Source: a virus. From it: 48,967 nucleotides of DNA. The notes below the pieces were generated by a model that did not search any database, was not told the DNA's origin, and saw only the letters and a list, made by a program, of their open reading frames with translations. Positions within the stretch are counted from its first letter, which is position 1; every line of letters begins with the position of its first letter. The stretch covers positions 1-48,967 of IMG/VR virus record IMGVR_UViG_3300025010_000092. One strand, written 5' to 3'. Both the position numbers and the translations under genes were made by a program. Positions 39,359-47,575 of this stretch are shown here, one piece after another.

Positions 39359-39562
39359 TTATCTCTTCCTTGTACACCATTCCTCGTATGCTTTTGTGCT
39401 ATCATCCCAACCAAATTTTATCCAAGTTCGATGAGTTATTGAATTAATCCCTATTTCCAAAGGACAAATTCCCTTTGATAAGTAGAAATTCGCTTGTAGC
39501 ATATTGTATAGATATGTTACTTTTTCTTTTGTTGGGCTTGTTTCTTCTGTAGAGTTATTCAT
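39359..39562 (-). CDS. Small protein of the YLY-FYxSKG type, upstream of ORF6N
   Basis: 67 residues; ATG 39562 behind AAAGGAGG. After a polar N-terminus the core is TYLYNMLQANFYLSKGICPL then GINSITHRTWIKF and a helix STKAYEEWCTRKR. It aligns along its length with the protein at 2613 (YLY...FY.S.GK...GI......W.KF...W). Like that one, it is the gene immediately before an antirepressor. Function unknown; repeated pairing suggests a functional link. Confidence 0.8.
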   Translation of the reverse strand: MNNSTEETSPTKEKVTYLYNMLQANFYLSKGICPLEIGINSITHRTWIKFGWDDSTKAYEEWCTRKR

Positions 39563-39610
39563 ACGTAGTTCCTCCTTTCATTTTTATTTGTATCTACTTT
39601 GAGACACATC

Positions 39611-39637
39611 AAAAAGACAAATCAATTAAGATTTGCC
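39611..39637 (-). terminator. Terminator after the tail-collar adhesin gene
   Basis: GACAAATC (39616-39623) pairs with GATTTGCC (39630-39637), about 7 bp; TTTTT follows on the minus strand (39611-39615). It separates late adhesin genes from the early antirepressor module. Confidence 0.65.
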
Positions 39638-39747
39638 CTTTAATCAATCACAAAATATTAAATTCTTACAAAATTATTAAAACTAAAATCCTTACTACAA
39701 GCAACTTTACAGATTCATAAATTAGTTTAAAATGCGGAATTTATTGG

Positions 39748-41115
39748 TTAATAACGAATTACATAATTAATTGTGCAGTAAGGTTGTAAATTTTGATGCG
39801 CTAAACCTCCTCCAACATTAGAAGTTCCCCAAGTTCCACTACCAGGATCTAATCTCCAATCGTTTGTAAATATATCACTCGTGTCTGTATTCGTATTATT
39901 CCACGCCTGAAATGTATGATTATGTGAAGGCATTTCTGGCGTGGTAAGTAAATGTGTCTTCTCGCCGGAACTTTTTCCAAGCGTATCAAATTCTGACTGA
40001 GAATTGTCTAATCCGACTGGAACCCTGCCTTTTAGATTTGGGAGATTAAAAGTCGTTGAACCATTACCTGCTCCATAACCTATTCCAATTACATTGAATA
40101 ATGCTGAATATGTAGTTCTAGATATTGCAGAACCATCACAAATTAAATATCCACTAGGAGCTACAGAACCAGCAAACATTTGAACTGAACCTATTACAAC
40201 TCCATTGGAAGCAGACGCAGGTGCAAATAATGTTTGAAATGCTGAATCAATTTGTACTGGCACATCTTGACTCTTTTGCACAATTATTTTACCAACAAGC
40301 ATTGCATTTGTTGAAACTACTTGTGGAATTTCAGGTGGTTGACAAGCTTTTGCTTGATCTAAACTAGCATCAAATTCACAAAGAAATAAATGTATTCGAG
40401 CAGAATCTATATCTGAACGACACATACAACGATATACCCATACTACCGCATATTTACCATCTGTAAGAGTTGTAAGTATACCAGTTTTAGGATCATATTG
40501 AGTATTAGGGAATTGAGTTACAACGCTACGTGAAAACGAACCATCGCCATTATTTACCCAAAGAAGCATTGCATCAACACTTGAATCTACTGCTGGAAGA
40601 TTATTACTATATGAACCTTCCCACGCTTTGCCAGAAGTTACTACAATATTTCTAGTTCCAGACACACCTAAAGTGATTCCTGATGCTCTTTCAAATCTTC
40701 TTGTTTCAATTAATCTTCTATGTACCTTATTTGACAGTCCAAGTCCTGGTTCATCCCAATCAATTACTGAAATACCATCACCTATACGAGCAATTGTATA
40801 TACAGGAGTATTATTTGACCAATTAATGTCTAATAAATCAAATGTAATAACATATTGCGGATTACCATTATTATATTGAACAATAAGATAATTAGTAATC
40901 ATATCCGTAATTTCCAATGTTGTTTCTGGAATAATATACTCTATTATTGAACCAGTATAATCAATTGTACTATATAATCTAAAAGTTCCTTCACCTACTG
41001 TAATTGTTCCTAAACCTGCATTATAAGCTATTGTTGGTTTTATTACTGTTCCTGAATTTGTTTTTATTTTTGAACCTGACAATGCATTAATGCTTATATT
41101 TTTCTCTATTGGCAT
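39748..41115 (-). CDS. Tail-collar domain adhesin (short tail fibre)
   Basis: 455 residues; ATG 41115 behind GAGGTG. N-terminal half beta-rich attachment region (MPIEKNISINALSGSKIKTN). From about 310 a Phage Tail Collar domain: GSVQMFAGSVAPSGYLICDG, FNVIGIGYGAGNGSTTFNLP, NLKGRVPVGLD, MPSHNHTFQAWNN, and the closing HQNLQPYCTINYVIRY. This is the signature of tail-collar/microcystin-dependent proteins with a His-rich MPSHNH motif. It forms an operon with the 105-residue gene at 41139. Unusually it is encoded between tail tube and tape measure rather than with the main fibre at 6.4 kb. Confidence 0.85.
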   Translation of the reverse strand: MPIEKNISINALSGSKIKTNSGTVIKPTIAYNAGLGTITVGEGTFRLYSTIDYTGSIIEYIIPETTLEITDMITNYLIVQYNNGNPQYVITFDLLDINWSNNTPVYTIARIGDGISVIDWDEPGLGLSNKVHRRLIETRRFERASGITLGVSGTRNIVVTSGKAWEGSYSNNLPAVDSSVDAMLLWVNNGDGSFSRSVVTQFPNTQYDPKTGILTTLTDGKYAVVWVYRCMCRSDIDSARIHLFLCEFDASLDQAKACQPPEIPQVVSTNAMLVGKIIVQKSQDVPVQIDSAFQTLFAPASASNGVVIGSVQMFAGSVAPSGYLICDGSAISRTTYSALFNVIGIGYGAGNGSTTFNLPNLKGRVPVGLDNSQSEFDTLGKSSGEKTHLLTTPEMPSHNHTFQAWNNTNTDTSDIFTNDWRLDPGSGTWGTSNVGGGLAHQNLQPYCTINYVIRY

Positions 41116-41138
41116 TTATTAATCACCTCACTTTCTTT

Positions 41139-41456
41139 TTAAAAATATTGTCCTGACCATCGTAATTTTGTTCCTAAAGCATTCATTACTTGAATTAATG
41201 ATACACTCTCAAAATTATATTCTCTTGATTCATTTGCTGGAATATATAGGATATATCCTCCAATATTAATATATAGATTTGTATTTTCTGCTTCTATAAA
41301 TAATGAATTTAAATTTGATTTGTTTCCATTGGAGTCAGTGAAATTTATTAGTTCATTGTTAGATGTTAATACATACCAAGGATCATAGTTTGCATCTCCT
41401 ATTTTATTTAGTGGGAGGCTACTTATGAAACCACTGTGTAATAATTGCCCTATCAT
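41139..41456 (-). CDS. Small adhesin-associated structural protein
   Basis: 105 residues; ATG 41456 behind AAAGGAATG. The N-terminus MIGQLLHSGFISSLPLNKIG and beta-strand pairs (DPWYVLTSNNELINF, NLYINIGGYILYIPANES) indicate a small beta-rich structural protein, of the type placed before tail-collar fibres. It stops 23 bp before the fibre start. Likely a head- or tail-fibre base; no family named. Confidence 0.6.
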   Translation of the reverse strand: MIGQLLHSGFISSLPLNKIGDANYDPWYVLTSNNELINFTDSNGNKSNLNSLFIEAENTNLYINIGGYILYIPANESREYNFESVSLIQVMNALGTKLRWSGQYF

Positions 41457-41532
41457 TGATTTATCATTCCTTTCTTTATTTGGATTTTGTTAGTTGGTAT
41501 TTTTGGGATTAATTTTTAGTTTTAGAAATAGT

Positions 41533-41583
41533 AAAAAAATAAGGAAAGAAAGACAATTTGGTTTTGTCTGTCTTTCCTCTTAT
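41533..41583 (-). terminator. Long hairpin terminator after the slippery-site endonuclease gene
   Basis: A stem of about 18 bp with one bulge and one mismatch (41539-41556 against 41564-41583), loop TTTGGTT, followed by seven Ts on the minus strand. Confidence 0.85.
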
Positions 41584-41661
41584 TTTGATGTGGTTTGTGT
41601 TTGAATTGATAAACAATTATAGGATTGTACATTTCTTATAATTGTTTAGATGCTGTATTTA

Positions 41662-42932
41662 TTATATATTCTCTTTCTTAATTTTTCTCAATTTACCAAA
41701 ATCATAACCTTTTTCATATTGACTACAAATTACTTTATTGTTATCGATATCAAACTTTATCCAAGAATGACCTGAATTTAAATATTCTTTGGCATGAATA
41801 ATCATTTCTAGAATTATATTATCAGAAGGTATTTTATCTTTAATGCAAATAATTCTAATCATTTTCCAACCAAGACTTTTTAGGAATAAATATCTTTTTA
41901 TTTCCTTACTATCAAATTGAACTTGTGATATTTGATTTAATTTCACATTTAAATCATGTCCTCCACCGTCATATTCAATATAAATATCATCTTCTACTTT
42001 TATATCTAACGTTATATGACTTACAGGATAATTTAAATCACCATTTATAAGTTTATTTATGTATAGTTGCTGTGAACTACATGCTATTTGACCAGTTAAA
42101 TACATTGTTTTATTTCGTTTTATAAATGCCTTAGTTTGTATCTCTTTATTTTGCATATGATGTTCAACACCATAGTTTTCTAAACTTGTTTGTATTTTCT
42201 TATCTTTAACTTCTTGTATTTGAGATATATTATTCACACCATATCTTTCAATGATTGTTTTTAATAATTTATCTTTAACCAGTTCATTGTTCATTGGACT
42301 TGCTGAACCATACCTCGCTATATTTGTATCAGAAGTTTTTTGTTTTATTTCTGGATTCTGCGATGCATATTTAAACCCATATCTTTTTAAGTTTGTTCTT
42401 TTAACCTTATCTTTAGTTTCCTGTATATGAAACGGACTTGTTACTCCATATCTCTCTAAGAGAACTTCTTCTTTTTTAATTTTACTTCAGGACTTGAATT
42501 ATGAGATTCAAAACCATATTTTATTAAATTTGTTGCTTTACAACTATCTTTAACCTCTTGGGACTGTGACGCACTTTCGTACCCATATTTAACTAAGGAA
42601 GTTGCTTTCCGTTTAATCTGTTTATTATCATTAAATTCTTTATTAGCATATAAAATATTCCATACTTCTATATTTTTAATGCTTTTACATTCTTTACAGC
42701 AGTCTTTATCCACATTTTCTTTGCCTTTTAAGGTATCCCTATACTCTTTACTTGTAATATTTATTTTACAATAATCACAAAGCACATCTACTATGACATG
42801 ACTTCCAAGTGTTAAATCTTTGACATTGACCATTAATTTAGATTTCATTTTTGTGAATGCATACCCCTTTAAAATGTACCAATCTTTATTCCAATTTGAC
42901 CATTTTGTCTCTACTTCTTTATCTATTAACAT
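41662..42932 (-). pseudogene. VSR-like homing endonuclease needing a -1 frameshift (A_AAA_AAG site)
   Basis: ATG 42932 (GAAGGAG upstream). First frame: zinc module (LKGYAF, VKDLTLGSHVIVDVLCDYC, CCKECKS) and KYG repeats, ending at TAG after 158 codons. The -1 frame continues the 15-residue repeat spacing without a break (EVKxKxxx(T/V)xLxxYG) through to the nuclease: ITLDIKVEDDIYIEYDGGGHD, then GWKMIRI, the E-D-x-H-D VSR-like site. The switch lies on TT-A-AAA-AAG, a canonical -1 slippery heptamer, with a 5-bp stem-loop 7 nt further. Either programmed frameshift (full product about 422 residues) or loss of one A from an A7 run. Confidence 0.75.
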
Positions 42933-42972
42933 TTTTAAATTCTCCTTCCGATATTGAGAAAAGACAATGGGG

Positions 42973-43000
42973 AAGACACCCTGTATCGGCAAGGTGTCTT
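42973..43000 (-). terminator. Hairpin upstream of the endonuclease gene
   Basis: AAGACACC (42973-42980) pairs with GGTGTCTT (42993-43000), 12-nt loop. No clear U-run on the minus strand (TTCCCC), TTTATT on the plus strand. It lies between the gene at 43054 and the endonuclease start at 42932. Confidence 0.5.
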
Positions 43001-43053
43001 TATTACTCTTATAAATCTGGCCTGATTTGTAAGAAACCATATGTAATTATTTA

Positions 43054-43326
43054 TTACTTTTTGTAAGAAAAGTTATTGTATTGAACTTTACTGTTTTTGT
43101 CATCACTATTTTTAATTTCTTTATCTGGTACAATACTTTTTTCTTCAATATATATTTTGTCTTTAACTTCTAAATCTTTCCACTCGAATCCAACAGGTGT
43201 GAAAAACACCTTTATAAGTTCCATTGTATAAATATTCTTTAAAAATTCTAAATCATAATTGTCATTAACCTTTATACGTTTATCTTTAGGAACTGCAGGA
43301 TGAGCATATTTTAATATATAGTTCAT
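43054..43326 (-). CDS. Small protein after the tail tube gene
   Basis: 90 residues; ATG 43326 behind GGTGAAAT, 25 bp after the tube gene stop. Begins MNYILKYAHPAVPKDKRIKV, continues YTMELIKVFFTPVGFEWKDL, and ends in a charged tail (EKSIVPDKEIKNSDDKNSK). A mix of strands and helix with an acidic/basic disordered C-terminus. Possibly a tail assembly factor by position. No family recognised. Confidence 0.6.
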   Translation of the reverse strand: MNYILKYAHPAVPKDKRIKVNDNYDLEFLKNIYTMELIKVFFTPVGFEWKDLEVKDKIYIEEKSIVPDKEIKNSDDKNSKVQYNNFSYKK

Positions 43327-43350
43327 TTATTTCACCAACAATCTATAAAA

Positions 43351-44139
43351 TTATACAGGCAAAGTTTCATCTGTAACCAATTTGTAGAATTGATTTTCAC
43401 CATATTCATTAAGGAAACCAAATACTTCACACTCAAATGGAATAGCATTAGCATCCCCTGATTTTGTTGAAAGCTCAAATGATGGGTCGGATTTTGCCTT
43501 CTCAATAACAATAATTTTTATAGCTTTATTTCCAGCTTTATCTTCCACTTTAGTTTTTGCTGTAATTCTAACCAATGCAGGAAGTTTACCAGTTGAAATA
43601 TATAACCCTGTTGCGTCTGCATCAGTAGTATAATCACAAAGTATAAATACTTTTTTACCTTTTTTGGCGACATTAAAAGTTATTTCTGCCCCAACCACTG
43701 AATATTGTTCTACCTCAGTAACAGGAGTTCCTGCTTCAATTTCTGTACCTACATTTTCATCCTCATCGATATTATAAATTTTCATTGTTCCACTCTTTGG
43801 CACGACCAAACTTGTTACTTTCCCACTTGTCGCATCCACTTCATAAACATAATCAAAACTACTTGTTTGTACACCAGTTCTTTTTACTGCACCAGTCTTG
43901 GCAATCATGACATTATCATCAATGAGAGGTAGAGTTGCTGAAAAAGTAGCTGTAGGAGTGTGATAGATGGTTGCTTGTACTTCGTTATCAGCTCCTCCTC
44001 GAACTTCTAATTTTTCATATTTGTCACTTACTTTTGCATCTTGAGCATAATTAACTCTAAACAATAAATCCTTAGTTGCATAATCTTGAACGGTGAAGTC
44101 AAGTACCTTCGCCCAGACCTGTCTTTGTCCAATACTCAT
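43351..44139 (-). CDS. Major tail tube protein (putative)
   Basis: 262 residues; ATG 44139 behind GAAGGGAA. Ala/Val/Lys-rich beta protein: MSIGQRQVWAKVLDFTVQDY, ATIYHTPTATFSATLPLIDD, MKIYNIDEDENVGTEIEAG, GKKVFILCDYTTDADATG, PFECEVFGFLNEYGENQFYK. The pattern of an N-terminal tube fold plus Ig-like inserted part, an upstream tail-terminator-like gene, and codon usage less AT-rich than its neighbours all fit the highly expressed tube protein. No sheath gene lies beside it. Identification is by synteny and pattern. Confidence 0.65.
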   Translation of the reverse strand: MSIGQRQVWAKVLDFTVQDYATKDLLFRVNYAQDAKVSDKYEKLEVRGGADNEVQATIYHTPTATFSATLPLIDDNVMIAKTGAVKRTGVQTSSFDYVYEVDATSGKVTSLVVPKSGTMKIYNIDEDENVGTEIEAGTPVTEVEQYSVVGAEITFNVAKKGKKVFILCDYTTDADATGLYISTGKLPALVRITAKTKVEDKAGNKAIKIIVIEKAKSDPSFELSTKSGDANAIPFECEVFGFLNEYGENQFYKLVTDETLPV

Positions 44140-44173
44140 TATTATTCCCTTCTTTCTTCTTATAATTTATTTA

Positions 44174-44860
44174 TTACTTAATGTTTTGGAGATACGACTC
44201 CGTTTTTATATTATCTGGATCTGCTCCAGCTAATAACATTTTGAGATTCCATCTGTATTGCTCTTTTAATTGTCCTCTTTGCAACTGTTCATAAAATTGA
44301 TAAACGTTTAAATCCCAAATATTTATTATATTTAATCCATTTCCATCAAAATTAGCAACACATGAAATTAAATCAGCAAATGTTAATTGTTCTGCGTTTT
44401 TATTTCCATCTTCTCTCATCTTTTTTTCAGCTTCCATTACTCTTCTATCAAATTCATCTAATGCTTCTGTATTTTCAACCTCAAGTTTATTAGCTAATTT
44501 AATGCTATTCACCAAAGAATCATAATTATTTCTGTCTAATATAATATCATCTTTCATAAATACTAAATCACTATCAATTAACTTTGCATCAAATTCTATC
44601 TTTGTAAAAAAGAATAGCGAATATAAAAAAGTACCGAAAGATTCTTTGTTTTGATTAATGGCGAACATTAATGCATCATAATTATTTGTAATTCCTAAAC
44701 CTTCTGCATCAATCAAAATATCTTTTACAATAGTTCCACATGTTAAAATAATCCCATATTTCTCAAATCCTATTTCTGCAATTTCTCTTAGAAGTGGGGA
44801 GTAAACTGGTATCTTATCAACATATAAAGGTAAATTTGCTAATAGTCTTAATTTATTCAT
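44174..44860 (-). CDS. Head-tail region protein, unknown
   Basis: 228 residues; ATG 44860 with weak GGTATGTG. Mostly helical: LPLYVDKIPVYSPLLREIAE, FGTFLYSLFFFTKIEFDAKL, RVMEAEKKMREDGNKNAEQL, ending NIWDLNVYQFYEQLQRGQL and YRWNLKMLLAGAD. The final W-x-x-x-x-YQ-x-x-x-x-L segment is seen in small phage tail-assembly proteins that sit near the tube gene. Located between a tail-terminator-like gene and the tube gene. Family not certain. Confidence 0.55.
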   Translation of the reverse strand: MNKLRLLANLPLYVDKIPVYSPLLREIAEIGFEKYGIILTCGTIVKDILIDAEGLGITNNYDALMFAINQNKESFGTFLYSLFFFTKIEFDAKLIDSDLVFMKDDIILDRNNYDSLVNSIKLANKLEVENTEALDEFDRRVMEAEKKMREDGNKNAEQLTFADLISCVANFDGNGLNIINIWDLNVYQFYEQLQRGQLKEQYRWNLKMLLAGADPDNIKTESYLQNIK

Positions 44861-44876
44861 ATTATCACATACCTAA

Positions 44877-45353
44877 TTATTGAAATTCTTGAAGTTTATA
44901 AGCTATATAAATTCCAGAATAATTTTCATTAACTAAAAATTCATCCATTTCATAAAACTCTAATTCATTAAATCCTAAATCCTCAGAAGAATTAAATACT
45001 TCATCTATGTAATTTAAAAGCATATCATACCTTAAAGATCCATAATCTGTCTTCAGCAATGAATTATGCAGAATAATATAGAAATATACACTTCCGTATT
45101 TAAATGTCCTTCCATTTGGTTTATAGTTAAACTTCATGGTGATAAAGGTATTTGGTTCTGTTTGTACTGTGGGAATATAACGCCAAGGATATATATTTTT
45201 ATATATCAAAGATGGGGCATTAAAATCATTAGGTAATGGAACATCTAAGAAATTCTGCTCATTACTCACAAGACATTTTACAATTTCTGGTTTACTAAGC
45301 AATTTCATTAAAATTGTAAATTTGTTTGCACCAAGTTCACTAAACCTACTCAT
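44877..45353 (-). CDS. Tail terminator / completion protein (putative)
   Basis: 158 residues; ATG 45353 behind AAGGTGAG. Mixed alpha/beta: NKFTILMKLLSKPEIVKCL, IYPWRYIPTVQTEPNTFITM, FKYGSVYFYIILHNSLLKT, YDMLLNYIDEVFNSSED, YSGIYIAYKLQEFQ. Order (strand pair, helix with D-E, closing strand) and position between neck and tube fit tail terminator (gpU-like) proteins. Assigned by synteny. Confidence 0.5.
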   Translation of the reverse strand: MSRFSELGANKFTILMKLLSKPEIVKCLVSNEQNFLDVPLPNDFNAPSLIYKNIYPWRYIPTVQTEPNTFITMKFNYKPNGRTFKYGSVYFYIILHNSLLKTDYGSLRYDMLLNYIDEVFNSSEDLGFNELEFYEMDEFLVNENYSGIYIAYKLQEFQ

Positions 45354-45397
45354 TTCTCACCTTCTTTAATTACAATTTAAATTTACCTAATCACTTC

Positions 45398-46576
45398 CTA
45401 AAACAAACTCTTAATCTGAATAACCATTCCATCTTGACTAACAATCTCTTCATCTACACTTTTACACCATAATTTTACACTTCCTAAATTATTGCCCTTA
45501 ATTATACAAGTATTATTAACTGCATTTTGTGATGTAATAGTTGCTAATGTAGTTGGTAAATTATCAATTCCTGTTAACCAGAAAGACGATTCTTTAACTA
45601 TAGGCAAACCATTATTTTTGAATATCGCTAAATATTCTTTAGAATAAGTTTTAATTATTGATGTACTACCGCTAATTTCAACAGTTTTATTCTCAATAGG
45701 CACTTCAACAATCTCAACATTAATTTCATCCATCACAGTTAAGTCATTTTCCATCTTACAACTAAATACAACATTTCCAACATCTAAAATTGTTACAACT
45801 CCTGTAATTGAATTTATAATTGCTTTTGTAATATTATTACTGCTGAAAATTAAATTAGGAGTAGGAGAAACAATTACCCCATCAATTTTTACTTGTGCAT
45901 TGATTGTTAATGGATCATTTTCATTTACTTGAATAGAATCTCCATTTAAGATAGTAAGAGAATATGATGGAAATACTTGCTCAACTTCGCTATACACCAT
46001 TTTTATCAATAATAAACCATTTACAGTAATATCATCAATATTTACAACACTATAATTCCTCATTCCAATTCTAAACACGTAATTCATCTCAATTTGTCTA
46101 GTAATATCAGTATCACTTATTTGTATTGCAATTTCTGAATCTAATGTTGATATTATTTTTTGTTCATCTAGACTGATTGAACCTTTTGAGATTATGCAGG
46201 GGATAGAGTGGAGGGTTGAGGTTGAGTCGTAGAATTGGAGGGTGTTGTTTGATTTAATCATACTTGCAGTTTTATATGCTTGTAAATTGTCAATATTACT
46301 TACTATAATCCATTTGCTACCTTCCCATTCAACTATTGAACCAGTATTTACTACTGTTTCAATTGGCATATGAATTTTCTTATCATATTTACCTTCATTT
46401 AATGGGTTTAAATGTGATTGAATGATGACTTGTGTTGCAATGGTATCAATTATTGCAGGAGAACCTTCTGCACTATAATATCTACGAATATCATAATTTT
46501 CTTTCACATCAGATATTGTTTCTTCTTTAGAATAATAATTTAAACCATCATCTATCCATTTTTTTCTGACATCCAT
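45398..46576 (-). CDS. Head-tail adaptor/stopper with Ig-like (Big_2-type) extension
   Basis: 392 residues; ATG 46576. Residues 1-190: MDVRKKWIDDGLNYYSKEET, GSIVEWEGSKWIIVSNIDNL and QIEMNYVFRIGMRNYSVVNID, typical of head-completion/stopper proteins with an SH3-like fold. From about 205: Ig-like units (NDPLTINAQVKIDG, ITKAIINSITGVVTILDVGN, VVFSCKMEN) of the Big_2 style, and a final beta domain (STSIIKTYSKEYLAIF, CIIKGNNLGSVKLWCKSV). Ig-like decoration of neck proteins is known in phages and can aid weak surface binding. Confidence 0.6.
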   Translation of the reverse strand: MDVRKKWIDDGLNYYSKEETISDVKENYDIRRYYSAEGSPAIIDTIATQVIIQSHLNPLNEGKYDKKIHMPIETVVNTGSIVEWEGSKWIIVSNIDNLQAYKTASMIKSNNTLQFYDSTSTLHSIPCIISKGSISLDEQKIISTLDSEIAIQISDTDITRQIEMNYVFRIGMRNYSVVNIDDITVNGLLLIKMVYSEVEQVFPSYSLTILNGDSIQVNENDPLTINAQVKIDGVIVSPTPNLIFSSNNITKAIINSITGVVTILDVGNVVFSCKMENDLTVMDEINVEIVEVPIENKTVEISGSTSIIKTYSKEYLAIFKNNGLPIVKESSFWLTGIDNLPTTLATITSQNAVNNTCIIKGNNLGSVKLWCKSVDEEIVSQDGMVIQIKSLF

Positions 46577-46596
46577 ATGATCACAACCTTATTAGG

Positions 46597-46627
46597 AATA
46601 GAGAGTTAATTAATATAACTCTCTATT
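46597..46627 (-). other. Perfect 11-bp stem-loop in an intergenic gap
   Basis: AATAGAGAGTT (46597-46607) and AACTCTCTATT (46617-46627) are exact inverted repeats with a 9-nt loop, between the genes at 46657 and 46576. No U-run, so a processing or stability element is more likely than a terminator. Confidence 0.5.
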
Positions 46628-46656
46628 CAAATTACATCATACTGTTTTTAATAAAA

Positions 46657-46932
46657 TTAGAATTCTGCTTTTGCTAATCCTTCAATTCTCAAAGCAGATG
46701 CATCTGCAGCAGCTTTATAGTACAATTTACCGAAAGGAACTGCAATATTTTCCCTTGCTTCTCCTACTTTTAAAACCATTAAGTTTCCAGATGCACTTGC
46801 ACTTGCAATATCAAATGAAAGTGTCACAACAGAAGCACTATCATTTACAATAAGATTAATAAATGCCATGTTTAATTCAACATTTTGTTCTGCTTGATTT
46901 GCCGTTAAAGACCGTCCAATAAAATTAGTCAT
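46657..46932 (-). CDS. Head decoration-like protein
   Basis: 91 residues; ATG 46932 behind GAGGAGG. Ala-rich and beta-rich: MTNFIGRSLTANQAEQNVEL, VVTLSFDIASASASGNLMVL, ENIAVPFGKLYYKAAADAS. The small size, Ala/Ser composition, strong ribosome site and location directly after another small Ala-rich protein suggest abundant capsid decoration or neck proteins. No family recognised. Confidence 0.5.
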   Translation of the reverse strand: MTNFIGRSLTANQAEQNVELNMAFINLIVNDSASVVTLSFDIASASASGNLMVLKVGEARENIAVPFGKLYYKAAADASALRIEGLAKAEF

Positions 46933-46978
46933 TTTTTAATTCCTCCTCTTATTTTATATTTATATATTTAAGATTGCA

Positions 46979-47314
46979 TTATACTCCAATTGCGACCCAT
47001 GCTACATTTGCAAATACATCTGCAGCAGCGATAGGTGTTACGTCATTAACAGCAGTTGGTTTCCATGATTTAATTCTTATTTTACCTGCGGTTGGAGCGT
47101 TAGTCTGATTCCCAACCGTACAAGTAGAACTCATATGTGTCATACTTGGATCTCCTACTAAAGATACTGTTGCCCCTAAAACCGTAGTTAAACCAGTAAC
47201 AACATCTTCACTCGCTGCTCCTATAGTAGCTGTACCAAATGCAACTTTATATCCTGCTACTAATGCTGTTAAAATTAAATTCTCTTTTGTTGATTTAAAA
47301 TTAAAGTCTTCCAT
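46979..47314 (-). CDS. Head decoration-like protein
   Basis: 111 residues; ATG 47314 behind AAGGAGG. Ala/Thr/Val-rich with few charges: TKENLILTALVAGYKVAFGT, TGLTTVLGATVSLVGDPSMT, then APTAGKIRIKSWKPTAVND and ADVFANVAWVAIGV. The composition and strong ribosome site point to an abundant structural protein, perhaps capsid decoration. The final VAWVAIG strand resembles the end of small phage head-fibre/decoration folds. Assigned by composition and position. Confidence 0.5.
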   Translation of the reverse strand: MEDFNFKSTKENLILTALVAGYKVAFGTATIGAASEDVVTGLTTVLGATVSLVGDPSMTHMSSTCTVGNQTNAPTAGKIRIKSWKPTAVNDVTPIAAADVFANVAWVAIGV

Positions 47315-47344
47315 TGTATTGCCTCCTTTTCTAAATTACTGTGA

Positions 47345-47563
47345 TTACATAATTTCCTTCTCTAAATAAGGTATTCTCTTAATAAAATTTGAAATATCAA
47401 GAATATTTCCCCTTAATTTAGGATAATCATGTAACGAAATACTAAACTCTTTCTCAATCATATGCATTAGATGATTTATTTTCAAGTATTCTTTATTACA
47501 CAAATCCTCTAAACTCATTTCACATTGTGGAGTTTTTATAAGAATTTTACTATTTTTATTCAA
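47345..47563 (-). CDS. Small protein in the head-tail region
   Basis: 72 residues; TTG start at 47563 with GGTGAG 3 nt before. Helical: CEMSLEDLCNKEYLKINHLM, HMIEKEFSISLHDYPKL, GNILDISNFIKRIPYLEKEI. Two Cys near the N-terminus. Likely a small connector or assembly factor by position; the gene overlaps the spacing between two structural genes. No family recognised. Confidence 0.5.
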   Translation of the reverse strand: MNKNSKILIKTPQCEMSLEDLCNKEYLKINHLMHMIEKEFSISLHDYPKLRGNILDISNFIKRIPYLEKEIM

Positions 47564-47575
47564 TTTCTCACCAAC

